NCBI GenBank assembly: GCA_045627385.1
Contig: JAZQNO010000025.1
Location: forward strand, 98,577-162,576
Source: UBA1757 sp045627385
GTDB lineage: Bacteria; Bacteroidota; Bacteroidia; Bacteroidales; UBA1402
Length of the DNA: 64,000 bases
Direction of reading: 5' to 3'
In this document: positions 33,473 to 41,285 of the stretch, piece after piece
Position numbering within the stretch: the first letter of the stretch is position 1
How the letters are laid out: every line of letters begins with the position of its first letter
The notes under the pieces: generated by a model
Seen by the model: only the letters and a program-made list of their open reading frames with translations
Told to the model about the DNA's origin: nothing
Databases searched by the model: none
Position numbers and translations under genes: made by a program

Positions 33473-33504
33473 TTTGCATATTCTGCATTTATTACTTACC
33501 TTTG
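33473..33504 (+). promoter_or_regulatory. ilv operon promoter
   Basis: TTTG (33473-33476), a 20-nt spacer, and TACCTTTG (33497-33504) match both parts of the Bacteroidetes promoter consensus. The transcript would start near 33511, about 17 nt before the leader peptide. Confidence 0.8.
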
Positions 33505-33527
33505 TCGCCGTCAATAAAAACAGACAA

Positions 33528-33593
33528 ATGAATTTCTTCAAGTATCAGGTGAATGTCGTGGTGTCTCTGCCTGTCGTCGTGACAGCGAGATAG
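33528..33593 (+). CDS. ilv leader peptide (valine-rich)
   Basis: A 21-codon ORF (ATG 33528, TAG 33591-33593). The peptide is MNFFKYQVNVVVSLPVVVTA followed by Arg. Seven of 21 residues are valine, six of them in two runs of three, plus one leucine. It sits just after a consensus promoter and just before a terminator-antiterminator region ahead of ilvD. This is the layout of a classical attenuator leader, in which ribosome stalling at valine codons reports shortage of the end product. It is too short to be found by length-based gene calling. Confidence 0.85.
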   Translation: MNFFKYQVNVVVSLPVVVTAR

Positions 33594-33662
33594 GAAAGAC
33601 GTTTGCCCATACCGGAAGTTTCGGACGCCTTTCCTGCATCATGGTGGGGAAGGCTTTTTTTT
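33593..33662 (+). promoter_or_regulatory. Transcription attenuator of the ilv operon (antiterminator and terminator)
   Basis: Terminator: GCCTTTCC (33627-33634) pairs with GGGAAGGC (33647-33654, one G-U pair), and eight T follow (33655-33662). Competing antiterminator: GGAAAG (33593-33598) pairs with CTTTCC (33629-33634), extended by CGT/ACG (33600-33602 with 33625-33627), so it would sequester the terminator's left arm. The antiterminator's 5' arm begins at the last base of the leader stop codon. A ribosome that reaches the stop would cover it, and the terminator would form. A ribosome stalled at the valine codons would leave it free. A small hairpin CTGTC/GACAG lies inside the second valine run. 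Confidence 0.82.
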
Positions 33663-33686
33663 AATGATTCAATTCGGAATAAGGAT

Positions 33687-35519
33687 ATGAAAATCGCATT
33701 GAGAAGCTCGGTTTGTACGGAAGGTCGCCGTATGGCTGCCGCGAGAGCCCTTTGGGCTGCCAATGGTATGAAGAAAGAACAGGTGGGCAAACCCATCATT
33801 GCTGTGGTCAATTCGTTCACCCAGTTTGTTCCCGGTCACGTGCACCTGCACGAAATCGGTCAGGAAGTGAAGGCCGAGATCGAACGCCTGGGCTGCTTCG
33901 CCGCCGAGTTCGACACCATCGCCATCGACGACGGCATCGCCATGGGCCACGACGGCATGCTCTATTCGCTGCCCAGCCGCGACATCATCGCCGACAGCGT
34001 CGAATATATGGTCAATGCCCACAAGGCCGATGCCATGGTGTGCATCAGCAACTGCGACAAAATCACCCCAGGCATGCTGATGGCCGCCATGAGACTCAAC
34101 ATCCCCACCATATTCGTCAGCGGAGGCCCGATGGAGGCCGGCGAGCTGGACGGAGGCCATCTGGACCTCATCGACGCGATGATCCAGTCGGCCGACCAAA
34201 GCGTTTCCGACGCTCAGATGGCCCGTGTGGAGGCCAGCGCTTGTCCGGGCTGCGGCTGCTGCTCGGGCATGTTCACCGCCAATTCCATGAACTGCCTCAA
34301 CGAGGCGTTGGGTATGGCTCTTCCCGGCAACGGCACCATCCTGGCCGACCATGTCAACCGCCGGAAACTTTTCCTCAAGGCGGCCCGTCAGATTGTGAAG
34401 AATACCTTCGCCTATTACGAAGACGGTGACGAGTCGGTTCTGCCGCGTTCCATCGCCACCCGCGAAGCCTTCCTCAACGCCATGACGCTCGACATCGCCA
34501 TGGGCGGTTCCACCAACACCGTGCTGCATCTGCTGGCCATCGCCCACGAGGCTGGAGTGGATTTCAGCATGGACGACATCGACATGCTTTCACGTCGGGT
34601 GCCCTGCCTGTGCAAGGTGGCTCCCAATACCAAACTGTTCCACGTGCAGGACGTCAACCGCGCCGGAGGCATCCATTCCATCCTGGGCGAACTGGCCAAG
34701 GCCGGACTCATTGAAACCGGAGTGAAACGGGTCGACGGTCAGACACTGGCCAAAGATCTGGAAGACTATTCCCTGTCGTCGCCGAAGGTGCTGGAGGAAG
34801 CCAAAGACTTCTATCTGAGCGCTCCTTCCCACCGGTTCAATATGAGTTTAGGCTCGCAGGATTCCCGTTTCGACAGTCTGGACACCGACCGCGCAAAGGG
34901 CTGCATCCGCGACATGGACCACGCCTACACCAAGGACGGCGGTCTGGCCGTGCTCAAGGGCAACATCGCCCTCAACGGCTGTGTGGTCAAGACCGCGGGT
35001 GTGGACGAGTCCATCTGGAAATTCAGCGGTCCCGCCAAAGTGTTCCATTCACAGGAAGACGCCTGCGAGGGCATCCTCGACGGCAGCGTCCGCTCGGGCG
35101 ATGTGGTGCTGGTCATTTTCGAAGGCCCGAAAGGCGGTCCCGGCATGCAGGAAATGCTGTATCCCACCTCATACATCAAGTCGCGCCATCTGGGCAAAGA
35201 GTGCGCCCTCATCACCGACGGCCGCTTTTCAGGCGGCACCTCGGGCCTGTCCATCGGCCACGTTTCTCCCGAAGCCGCTTCAGGCGGAGCCATCGGACTG
35301 GTCCGCAACGGAGACATCATCGACATCGACATCCCGGCCCGCAGCATCAGCGTGCGCCTGAGCGACGAAGCGCTGGCCCGTCGCCGCCGCGAGGAAGAGG
35401 CCAAAGGCCGTCTGGCCTTCAAGCCCGTCCGCGACCGTCAGGTCTCCCAATCATTGAAAGCCTACGCACAGGCCGTTTCGTCGGCCGATCTGGGTGCAGT
35501 CAGAATCATCGAAGACTAA
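33687..35519 (+). CDS. ilvD: Dihydroxy-acid dehydratase
   Basis: Third step of valine and isoleucine synthesis, dehydrating the dihydroxy acid to the 2-oxo acid with an iron-sulfur cluster. The ATG at 33687, 2 nt after AAGGA, gives 610 residues starting MKIALRSSVCTEGRRMAAAR. Cluster cysteines lie in CISNCDKITPGM and ACPGCGCCSGMFTANSMNC. The C-terminal part has ITDGRFSGGTSGLSIGHVSPE. The frame is open back to 33603, through the terminator, but that part is not coding. It is controlled by the attenuator upstream and followed by ilvB after 12 nt. Confidence 0.98.
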   Translation: MKIALRSSVCTEGRRMAAARALWAANGMKKEQVGKPIIAVVNSFTQFVPGHVHLHEIGQEVKAEIERLGCFAAEFDTIAIDDGIAMGHDGMLYSLPSRDIIADSVEYMVNAHKADAMVCISNCDKITPGMLMAAMRLNIPTIFVSGGPMEAGELDGGHLDLIDAMIQSADQSVSDAQMARVEASACPGCGCCSGMFTANSMNCLNEALGMALPGNGTILADHVNRRKLFLKAARQIVKNTFAYYEDGDESVLPRSIATREAFLNAMTLDIAMGGSTNTVLHLLAIAHEAGVDFSMDDIDMLSRRVPCLCKVAPNTKLFHVQDVNRAGGIHSILGELAKAGLIETGVKRVDGQTLAKDLEDYSLSSPKVLEEAKDFYLSAPSHRFNMSLGSQDSRFDSLDTDRAKGCIRDMDHAYTKDGGLAVLKGNIALNGCVVKTAGVDESIWKFSGPAKVFHSQEDACEGILDGSVRSGDVVLVIFEGPKGGPGMQEMLYPTSYIKSRHLGKECALITDGRFSGGTSGLSIGHVSPEAASGGAIGLVRNGDIIDIDIPARSISVRLSDEALARRRREEEAKGRLAFKPVRDRQVSQSLKAYAQAVSSADLGAVRIIED

Positions 35520-35531
35520 TCAACTACCGAC

Positions 35532-37235
35532 ATGTCAGAAAGAATCAACGGAGCGGAAGCCTTGATGCGCTCCTTCAAGGAAGAGAATGTCAGAACCATC
35601 TTCGGATACCCGGGCGGATTCATCATCCCCGTATTCGATGCCTTATACTCCTATCAGAAAGAATTCGACTGCATTCTGAGCCGTCACGAGCAGGGTGCCG
35701 TCCATGCCGCCCAGGGCTATGCCCGCGTGACGGGCGAACCGGGCGTGGTCATCGTCACTTCCGGACCGGCCGCCACCAACATCGTCACCGGCGCCGCCGA
35801 CGCCATGCTCGACAGCACGCCTCTGGTCATCATCACCGGACAGTCCATCGTGGCCCAACTGGGTACCGACAGCTTCCAGGAAACCGACGTCATCGGCATC
35901 ACCCAGCCGGTCACCAAATGGAGCTACCAGATACGCCGTGCGGAAGACCTGCCATGGGCGGTCGCCCGCGCCTTCTACATCGCCCGTGAAGGCCGTCCCG
36001 GACCGGTGGTGCTCGACCTGACCAAGGATGCCCAGACACAGCTGCTCGACTTCGAATACAAGAAATGCCGCTTCATTCGCAGCTACCAGCCCTATCCGGC
36101 TCTCAACCGGACCGAAGTGGCCGAGGCCGCCCGCCTCATCAACGAATCGGAGAAGCCTTTGGCCGTAGTGGGGCAGGGCGTCATGCTGGGCCACGCCGAA
36201 CAGGAACTCTATGCCTTTTTGGAAAAAGCCGGCATCCCGGCTGCTTCCACCCTCATGGGCCTCTCCATCATGTCCGACGATTATCCGCTCAACATGGGCA
36301 TGGTGGGCATGCACGGCAATGTGGCTCCCAACCGCATGACCAACCGGTGCGACGTGCTCATCGCCATCGGCATGCGCTTCTCCGACCGCGTGACCGGCGA
36401 CATCCGCTCCTACGCTCCCCAGGCGAAAATCATCCATTTCGACATAGATCCCTCCGAACTCAACAAGAATGTCAAAGTCGACCAGACGGTGCTGGGCGAC
36501 GTGAAGGCTTCGCTGCCGGCCGTGACCGCATTGCTGAAGCCGGCCAGACACACCGACTGGATAGAAAGTTTCAAACCTTTCCGCCAGCAGGAAGACCGCG
36601 AAGTCATCCAGCCCGAACTCCATCCTTCGGCTCAGCCGATAACGATGGCCGAGGCGGTGAAATGCGTGTCGGACCAGTCCGGTTCCAAGACCGTTCTCGT
36701 GGCCGATGTGGGACAGAACGAAATGATATCGGCCCGCTATTTCAGCGCGGGCCCCGGACGCCAGTTCATCGCCTCTGGCGGTCTGGGTACCATGGGCTTC
36801 TGCCTGCCTGCCGCCGTAGGTGCCGCATTGGGCGCTCCCGATGCCGAAATCTATGCCGTCTGCGGTGACGGCGGTTTCCAGATGACGGTTCAGGAACTGG
36901 GCACCATCATGCAGTATCAGCTGCCGGTGAAGATGCTCGTGCTCAACAACAGCTATCTGGGCATGGTACGCCAGTGGCAGGAACTTTTCTGGGACGAACG
37001 CTATTCGTCCACCCGCATGCAGAATCCCGATTTTGTCCGCCTGGCCTCGGCCTACGGCATAACCGGCCGTTCGGTAAGCCGCAGAGAAGAACTTTCCGAG
37101 GCTGTCGGCGAGATGATTGCCCACAAGGGCCCCTATCTGCTCGAAGTCAAGGTCGAGCAAAAGGGGTTGGTCTATCCGATGATTCCGGCCGGAAAACCCA
37201 TCACCGACATCATCATGGGCAAAGAAACCAAGTAA
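35532..37235 (+). CDS. ilvB: Acetolactate synthase large (catalytic) subunit
   Basis: Thiamine-diphosphate enzyme for the first common step of branched-chain amino acid synthesis. The 567-residue protein has the catalytic Glu region SRHEQGAVHAAQGYARVTG, the FAD-binding middle domain, and the pyrophosphate motif GDGGFQMTVQELGTIMQYQ with NNSYLGMVRQWQELFW, which is acetolactate-synthase specific. Spacing to ilvD (12 nt) and ilvN (19 nt) indicates one operon. Confidence 0.98.
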   Translation: MSERINGAEALMRSFKEENVRTIFGYPGGFIIPVFDALYSYQKEFDCILSRHEQGAVHAAQGYARVTGEPGVVIVTSGPAATNIVTGAADAMLDSTPLVIITGQSIVAQLGTDSFQETDVIGITQPVTKWSYQIRRAEDLPWAVARAFYIAREGRPGPVVLDLTKDAQTQLLDFEYKKCRFIRSYQPYPALNRTEVAEAARLINESEKPLAVVGQGVMLGHAEQELYAFLEKAGIPAASTLMGLSIMSDDYPLNMGMVGMHGNVAPNRMTNRCDVLIAIGMRFSDRVTGDIRSYAPQAKIIHFDIDPSELNKNVKVDQTVLGDVKASLPAVTALLKPARHTDWIESFKPFRQQEDREVIQPELHPSAQPITMAEAVKCVSDQSGSKTVLVADVGQNEMISARYFSAGPGRQFIASGGLGTMGFCLPAAVGAALGAPDAEIYAVCGDGGFQMTVQELGTIMQYQLPVKMLVLNNSYLGMVRQWQELFWDERYSSTRMQNPDFVRLASAYGITGRSVSRREELSEAVGEMIAHKGPYLLEVKVEQKGLVYPMIPAGKPITDIIMGKETK

Positions 37236-37254
37236 CAGCAAACGATTCAAGGAT

Positions 37255-37809
37255 ATGGAAAAGCAATTGTATACCATCAACGTGTATTCCGAAAATACGG
37301 TCGGTATCCTCAATCAGGTGACCAATGTCTTCACGCGCCGTCAGGTCAACATCGAGAGCCTGACCGTGTCGCGCTCGTCGATTCCCGGAGTGCATAAATA
37401 CACCATTACCGCCGAGACCGACGAGGAGACCATTTCCAAGATGGTGCACCAGATCGAGCGCCGCATCGATGTGCTGAAGGCGTTCTATTACGTCGACGAT
37501 GAAATCATTTTCCAGGAAATCGCCCTGTACAAGATTTCCACCGACGTGGTGCTCGAACACGGGGCGCTGGAGGAAATCGTGCGCCGCTACAATGCGCGCA
37601 TTCTCGAGCTGAACCGCACCTACACGGTCATCGAGCAGACGGGTCATGTGGAGGAAATCGAGCGTCTCTATCAGGAACTGCAACCGCTTGGCATCCTGCA
37701 GTTTGTGCGCTCCGGACGCATCTCTATCACCAAATCGCCCATCGAGCGCCTGAACGAATTCCTCGAAGAAATGGAGTCCAAGCGCCAGGTCTGCGAACAA
37801 CAGCCGTAA
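37255..37809 (+). CDS. ilvN: Acetolactate synthase small (regulatory) subunit
   Basis: Regulatory subunit that confers valine feedback inhibition on IlvB. The 184 residues consist of an N-terminal ACT domain (about 4-80: LYTINVYSENTVGILNQVTN, RRQVNIESLTVSRS) and a C-terminal domain with RTYTVIEQTGHVEEIERLYQ. It ends the attenuator-controlled part of the ilv genes; the A+T-rich cassette region starts right after its stop. Confidence 0.97.
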   Translation: MEKQLYTINVYSENTVGILNQVTNVFTRRQVNIESLTVSRSSIPGVHKYTITAETDEETISKMVHQIERRIDVLKAFYYVDDEIIFQEIALYKISTDVVLEHGALEEIVRRYNARILELNRTYTVIEQTGHVEEIERLYQELQPLGILQFVRSGRISITKSPIERLNEFLEEMESKRQVCEQQP

Positions 37810-37924
37810 CGGCATAGGTGAGTTGGGCTGTAAAAGGTTTGTTTGCTGACTTCTTAGCTGAAATGTCTGTCCTGTAATAATGGCGCATTATTTGTATGTT
37901 TTGATTACCGGTAGTGAATTATAA

Positions 37925-38113
37925 GATTCGATTGGTAATGATTGTGTTACTGCATCGATGTCTGAATTAATAATACCACCAGGCAGAAAAGCAAAATTGA
38001 AAATCAATATTTCACCAAATGCTGAAGGCGATTTTACGTGGTGTGTAGACATTAAAGGTCTTGATGATGTATCTCTTCAAATTTTTATATCGGCGACAGT
38101 GGTTGGTTTATGA
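37925..38113 (+). pseudogene. Remnant of a DUF1573-like protein (C-terminal fragment)
   Basis: A frame open from 37925 to the TGA at 38111-38113 encodes ...NDCVTASMSELIIPPG..., then KAKLKINISPNAEGDF and SLQIFISATVVG. The pattern PPG-x(3)-K-x-K-I-x(6)-G-x-F...L-x-I-x(4)-V matches the C-terminal half of DUF1573 Ig-like domains. The N-terminal signal peptide and first half are absent, and the only ATG (37958) lies inside the domain. DUF1573 genes often neighbour NVEALA and beta-propeller genes in Bacteroides, as I recall, so this is probably a decayed member of the same cassette. The rest of 37810-38141 has no other gene. Confidence 0.5.
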
Positions 38114-38141
38114 TATAAGTTATACTTCATAAAATTAGCAT

Positions 38142-38480
38142 ATGAAAAGACTCCTATTTTCAATTCTATGTACAACAGTGATTATGGCTTTTTTATTCCT
38201 GATTCTATGTGTTGTGAGGAATAGAACTATTTCTCCAATCGTAATGGTCAATGTCGAGGCATTGGGAGATTACGAATATCCTCACCAGAATAATCGTGGT
38301 ACTTATGGTGGTATAGATGATGATATGTGGCTGATATCAGAATGCTCTTTGCCCAGAGGCGAAGCCGAAAGTTGGTTTATTCTTCATGGGGGAGATTATA
38401 GCTGTTCGGGTTGGTGTTGTGACAGTTGTCATGAAACCTGGTATTGCGGCAATGGTGATATTGTTACTAATTGCAATTAA
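38142..38480 (+). CDS. NVEALA-family cysteine-rich secreted peptide, copy 1
   Basis: A 112-residue precursor. A basic N-terminus (MKR) and hydrophobic segment (about 4-25) are followed by NVEALGDYEYPHQNN, the family motif, at about residues 37-51. The part after the motif has seven cysteines, five of them in the last third (CSGWCCDSC, TWYCGNG, NCN). NVEALA proteins are small exported Bacteroidetes proteins of unknown function; the motif resembles a leader/core junction in exported peptides, but processing is not proven. The stop is 4 nt before a beta-propeller lipoprotein gene, implying coupled expression. Base composition is clearly A+T-rich compared with the ilv genes. Confidence 0.8.
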   Translation: MKRLLFSILCTTVIMAFLFLILCVVRNRTISPIVMVNVEALGDYEYPHQNNRGTYGGIDDDMWLISECSLPRGEAESWFILHGGDYSCSGWCCDSCHETWYCGNGDIVTNCN

Positions 38481-38488
38481 TTCAATGA
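38434..38488 (+). repeat. 55-bp perfect direct repeat at the peptide/lipoprotein junction, copy 1
   Basis: This segment is identical to 40029-40083 (offset 1595). It covers the last 15 codons of the NVEALA peptide, its stop, the 4-nt gap and the first codon of the propeller gene. Flanking sequence on both sides diverges quickly. Confidence 0.9.
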
Positions 38489-39672
38489 GAAACACGTCCT
38501 ATTTATTCTTGTTGACTGGCGTGGTTTTGTCATTGTCGTCCTGTCGGCACCGGGAGGTAGATGACAAAGTGTATATGGCAGACTCGACTGGAATCGTATT
38601 CGACTATGATCTGGAAAAGGCTGCTGCAAATGATTCGATGATCTCTATAAGTCAGATTGTCGATTCTGTCGTTTACATTCCTTTGGAATTTGACATTCTT
38701 GCCTCCTTGAGACCCGACTACCTGATGACTGTCGAGACTGACGAGGGCTTTGTCGTTTCTTCCAATTCCACGCAGGGTTTCAATGGTGTTTTTCAGTTCG
38801 ACAAGAACGGCAGATACCAAAAGACACTTGTCGGAAAAGGCCATGGCCACAACGAATTGGTCCCGTATTTCTACAATTGGTCATACAATGAGACTGAAAA
38901 ACTGATTGTTTTGAGTGGAAGGGGTTATTACTGCGAACTCAATGCAGAAACCGGAGAAGTGAGCATGCTGAAAAAGTCAGAATATGCCTATCAGACCATG
39001 ATTCTTGTTGAAAACAAGCGGTTTCTGGCTCTTCCTGTGGAGGATGATCCCCAGATTCCATTTCTTGTGCTGACTGACTCGGACGGGAGCACTGTCGCGA
39101 AATATTTCACTAAACATAAGAAAAACGCCTACGCCGAAACTCCGCAATCTGGTTGGAGTCCGACCGAACATCGTATATTGGATCAGGACAAGCAAGGCCG
39201 ACCGTTGTTCAAGGATATGTACAATGATACCGTCTATGCATGGTCGGACAAAGGTCTTCAGCCGGCTTTCTGCCTGAATGCCGGAGACCTGAATCCCAAA
39301 GTGAAAGATGCTGGAAAGAGCGTAAGAAAAGGACAACAGGTGTTTGTCTATCATGTGGCCACAGTTGGAAAGTATCTTCTATGCTTTTATCATTACAACG
39401 GCAATCGGGCGGAAAGCGTTTTCGATATGGAAACTGGAAAACTCGTTGCCAATGAGCGATTGCCCATCCATGCAAGGGGTGTTGATTTGTGGAAGACAAG
39501 GTCGCCCCATTTTGTGTCTTTGGATACTCCGACGGGAAAACGTATCCTGGTCGGTGTCACATGGGCTTCAGGTGATTGCCTGTATGGAGTGGTGAACCCG
39601 TCGGACGTTTCGGATTTTCTTGAAGTGGATGCCGATTCCAACCCGGTCCTGGTGAAAATGTATCTGAACTGA
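38485..39672 (+). CDS. 6-bladed beta-propeller lipoprotein, copy 1
   Basis: A 395-residue lipoprotein starting 4 nt after the NVEALA peptide stop. The signal peptide ends in the lipobox LSLSSC. The body follows the 6-bladed beta-propeller (BF3164/TolB-like) pattern of Bacteroidetes: VYIPLEFD near the start, FQFDKNGRYQKTLVGKGHGH, LFKDMYNDTVYAW, and a GVVNPSDVSDFLEVD C-terminus. It has no catalytic motif. Such proteins are usually predicted to be periplasmic or surface binding proteins. Pairing with a peptide suggests a binding, folding or export partner for the peptide, which is inference. The C-terminal 30 codons are shared almost exactly with copy 2. Confidence 0.78.
   Translation: MRNTSYLFLLTGVVLSLSSCRHREVDDKVYMADSTGIVFDYDLEKAAANDSMISISQIVDSVVYIPLEFDILASLRPDYLMTVETDEGFVVSSNSTQGFNGVFQFDKNGRYQKTLVGKGHGHNELVPYFYNWSYNETEKLIVLSGRGYYCELNAETGEVSMLKKSEYAYQTMILVENKRFLALPVEDDPQIPFLVLTDSDGSTVAKYFTKHKKNAYAETPQSGWSPTEHRILDQDKQGRPLFKDMYNDTVYAWSDKGLQPAFCLNAGDLNPKVKDAGKSVRKGQQVFVYHVATVGKYLLCFYHYNGNRAESVFDMETGKLVANERLPIHARGVDLWKTRSPHFVSLDTPTGKRILVGVTWASGDCLYGVVNPSDVSDFLEVDADSNPVLVKMYLN
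39579..39668 (+). repeat. 90-bp direct repeat at the propeller gene 3' end, copy 1
   Basis: Matches 41189-41278 at 89 of 90 positions. It encodes the last 30 or so codons of the propeller protein. The regions just upstream in the two genes share little at DNA level. Confidence 0.9.
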
Positions 39673-39730
39673 GATTACTCTGCTAAAATTCTTGAGCGGA
39701 CAAAACTACAATTTCTAAAAATTAAATGTT

Positions 39731-40075
39731 ATGAAAAATAAACTTATTTCTATTATTTGCGCAACAATGATTGTGTCCTGTTTGTTTCTCATCATATGTA
39801 TTGTGAGAAATAAAATGATATCACCAATGGTAATTGCCAACGTCGAGGCATTGGGAGATTACGAATATCCTCATCAAAACAATCAAGGAACTTGTGGTTA
39901 TGGTGGCATCGATTATGATATGTGGTTGATTTCAGAGTGTTCTTTGCCCCAAAGTGTAGCAATTGAGTGGTATAATAATAACCGCGGCAAGCACGGATGT
40001 ATGGGTTGGTGTTGTGAGAGTTGCTCTCAAACCTGGTATTGCGGCAATGGTGATATTGTTACTAATTGCAATTAA
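39731..40075 (+). CDS. NVEALA-family cysteine-rich secreted peptide, copy 2
   Basis: A 114-residue paralogue of the peptide at 38142. The same plan: MKNK, a hydrophobic segment, ISPMVIANVEALGDYEYPHQ, then GYGGIDYDMWLISECSLP and a cysteine-rich end (GCMGWCCESC, TWYCGNGDIVTNCN). Eight cysteines follow the motif; one (GTCGYGG) is not in copy 1. The middle (about residues 75-90) is variable while the two flanking blocks are conserved, as in families where one region faces changing partners. Followed 4 nt later by its own propeller gene. Confidence 0.8.
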   Translation: MKNKLISIICATMIVSCLFLIICIVRNKMISPMVIANVEALGDYEYPHQNNQGTCGYGGIDYDMWLISECSLPQSVAIEWYNNNRGKHGCMGWCCESCSQTWYCGNGDIVTNCN

Positions 40076-40083
40076 TTCAATGA
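40029..40083 (+). repeat. 55-bp perfect direct repeat at the peptide/lipoprotein junction, copy 2
   Basis: Second copy of the repeat at 38434-38488, at the same place relative to the two genes of the second cassette. Confidence 0.9.
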
Positions 40084-41282
40084 AAAAGACTTTCTGTTTG
40101 CCCCTGATGATTGGTGCAGTGCTGTCATTGCCGTCCTGTCGGCACCGGGAGGCTGACAAAGCGGTGTCTGGTGCAGCTGTTGGGCAGTCCGTTGCCGGCA
40201 TCTGCTCTTTTGACTTGTCGTCCGCCGTCGTGAAAGACACATCCGTTTTAATCAACGGCATTGTCGATTCCTTTGAATACATACCCTTGGAATTTAATTT
40301 GGACGCCTCTTTGCAACTGGAATATCTGATGACCGCAGAAACGGAAAACGGACTGCTGGTTTCCAACAATTGTGCCAGGTGGTTCAGAGGCGTTTTTCTG
40401 TTTGGCAAATCTGGAGATTTTAAATCAACGCTCATCGGATTGGGCCATGGGCACAACGAATTGTCACCAGACTTCTACGGGTGGGCATACGACAGGTACA
40501 AAGGAGAATTGCTGATGCTTGGCCGAGGCATTTGTTATGTCTTCAACTGCAGGTCGAATGAAGGCAGGCTTCTCAAAGCGGATGACGCTTTTATGGATAT
40601 CGTCCCGACTGACGGAGACGTGTATCTGGTCAGGCCGGCAAGCGCCTCAAAGGAAGGAAACCCCTTCCTGAAACTGGTCAGCGGTAAGGGAACCGCAGTC
40701 AAGGAATTCCGGTATGAAAACAAGATGTCTGTCTACTACGAGGTGCCCACGGCGGATTTCGGTCCGAACGAGCATCGTCTGTTGAAACAAGGAGGAAGTG
40801 GAGAAGCCTTGTTCAAAGACATGTTCAACGACACAATCTATGTGCTCGAACACGATGTCCTTCATCCGCGTTATTGTCTGGAAACGGGAAGTAAGCGTCC
40901 GAATGTCAAGGATGTGTTGAATAAGAAAAAGAAAGCCGGGCAAATTTACCTCTCCGATATCGCGACAGCTGGCGATTATCTGCTATGTCAGTACGAATAC
41001 GCAGGAGAACCTTTCAATCAACTGGTTTTTGAAATCTCCACCGGAAAGGTGGTGGCCGCATCCCATTTCGGGCTGGACATGCGTGGGGCCGGAACGGTTC
41101 ACGCCTTCAGAAACAGGTTCCCTTTCCAGTTGCAGACTCCCACCGGACATGTCATCTGGATGGGTATGACAGCTGTCGGAGAAAGCATCCTGTATGGAGT
41201 GGTGAACCCGTCGGACGTTTCGGATTTTCTTGAAGTGGATGCCGATTCCAACCCAGTCCTGGTGAAAATGTATCTGAAATAA
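40080..41282 (+). CDS. 6-bladed beta-propeller lipoprotein, copy 2
   Basis: A 400-residue paralogue of the lipoprotein at 38485. The signal peptide ends in LSLPSC and RHREAD follows, as in copy 1 (RHREVD). Shared landmarks are EYIPLEFNLDASLQ, GLGHGHNEL, LFKDMFNDTIYVLE and the C-terminal GVVNPSDVSDFLEVD. The middle blades differ considerably in sequence, although the spacing is kept. It ends 87 nt before ilvC, with the ilvC promoter starting immediately after the stop codon. Confidence 0.78.
   Translation: MKKTFCLPLMIGAVLSLPSCRHREADKAVSGAAVGQSVAGICSFDLSSAVVKDTSVLINGIVDSFEYIPLEFNLDASLQLEYLMTAETENGLLVSNNCARWFRGVFLFGKSGDFKSTLIGLGHGHNELSPDFYGWAYDRYKGELLMLGRGICYVFNCRSNEGRLLKADDAFMDIVPTDGDVYLVRPASASKEGNPFLKLVSGKGTAVKEFRYENKMSVYYEVPTADFGPNEHRLLKQGGSGEALFKDMFNDTIYVLEHDVLHPRYCLETGSKRPNVKDVLNKKKKAGQIYLSDIATAGDYLLCQYEYAGEPFNQLVFEISTGKVVAASHFGLDMRGAGTVHAFRNRFPFQLQTPTGHVIWMGMTAVGESILYGVVNPSDVSDFLEVDADSNPVLVKMYLK
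41189..41278 (+). repeat. 90-bp direct repeat at the propeller gene 3' end, copy 2
   Basis: Second copy of the repeat at 39579-39668, with a single G-to-A difference. Confidence 0.9.
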
Positions 41283-41285
41283 TTA

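Noticed and set aside
37810..41285. The A+T-rich block as an integrated phage or insertion sequence
   Set aside because: No transposase, integrase, terminal inverted repeats or att-like duplications were found; the direct repeats lie inside the paralogous genes.
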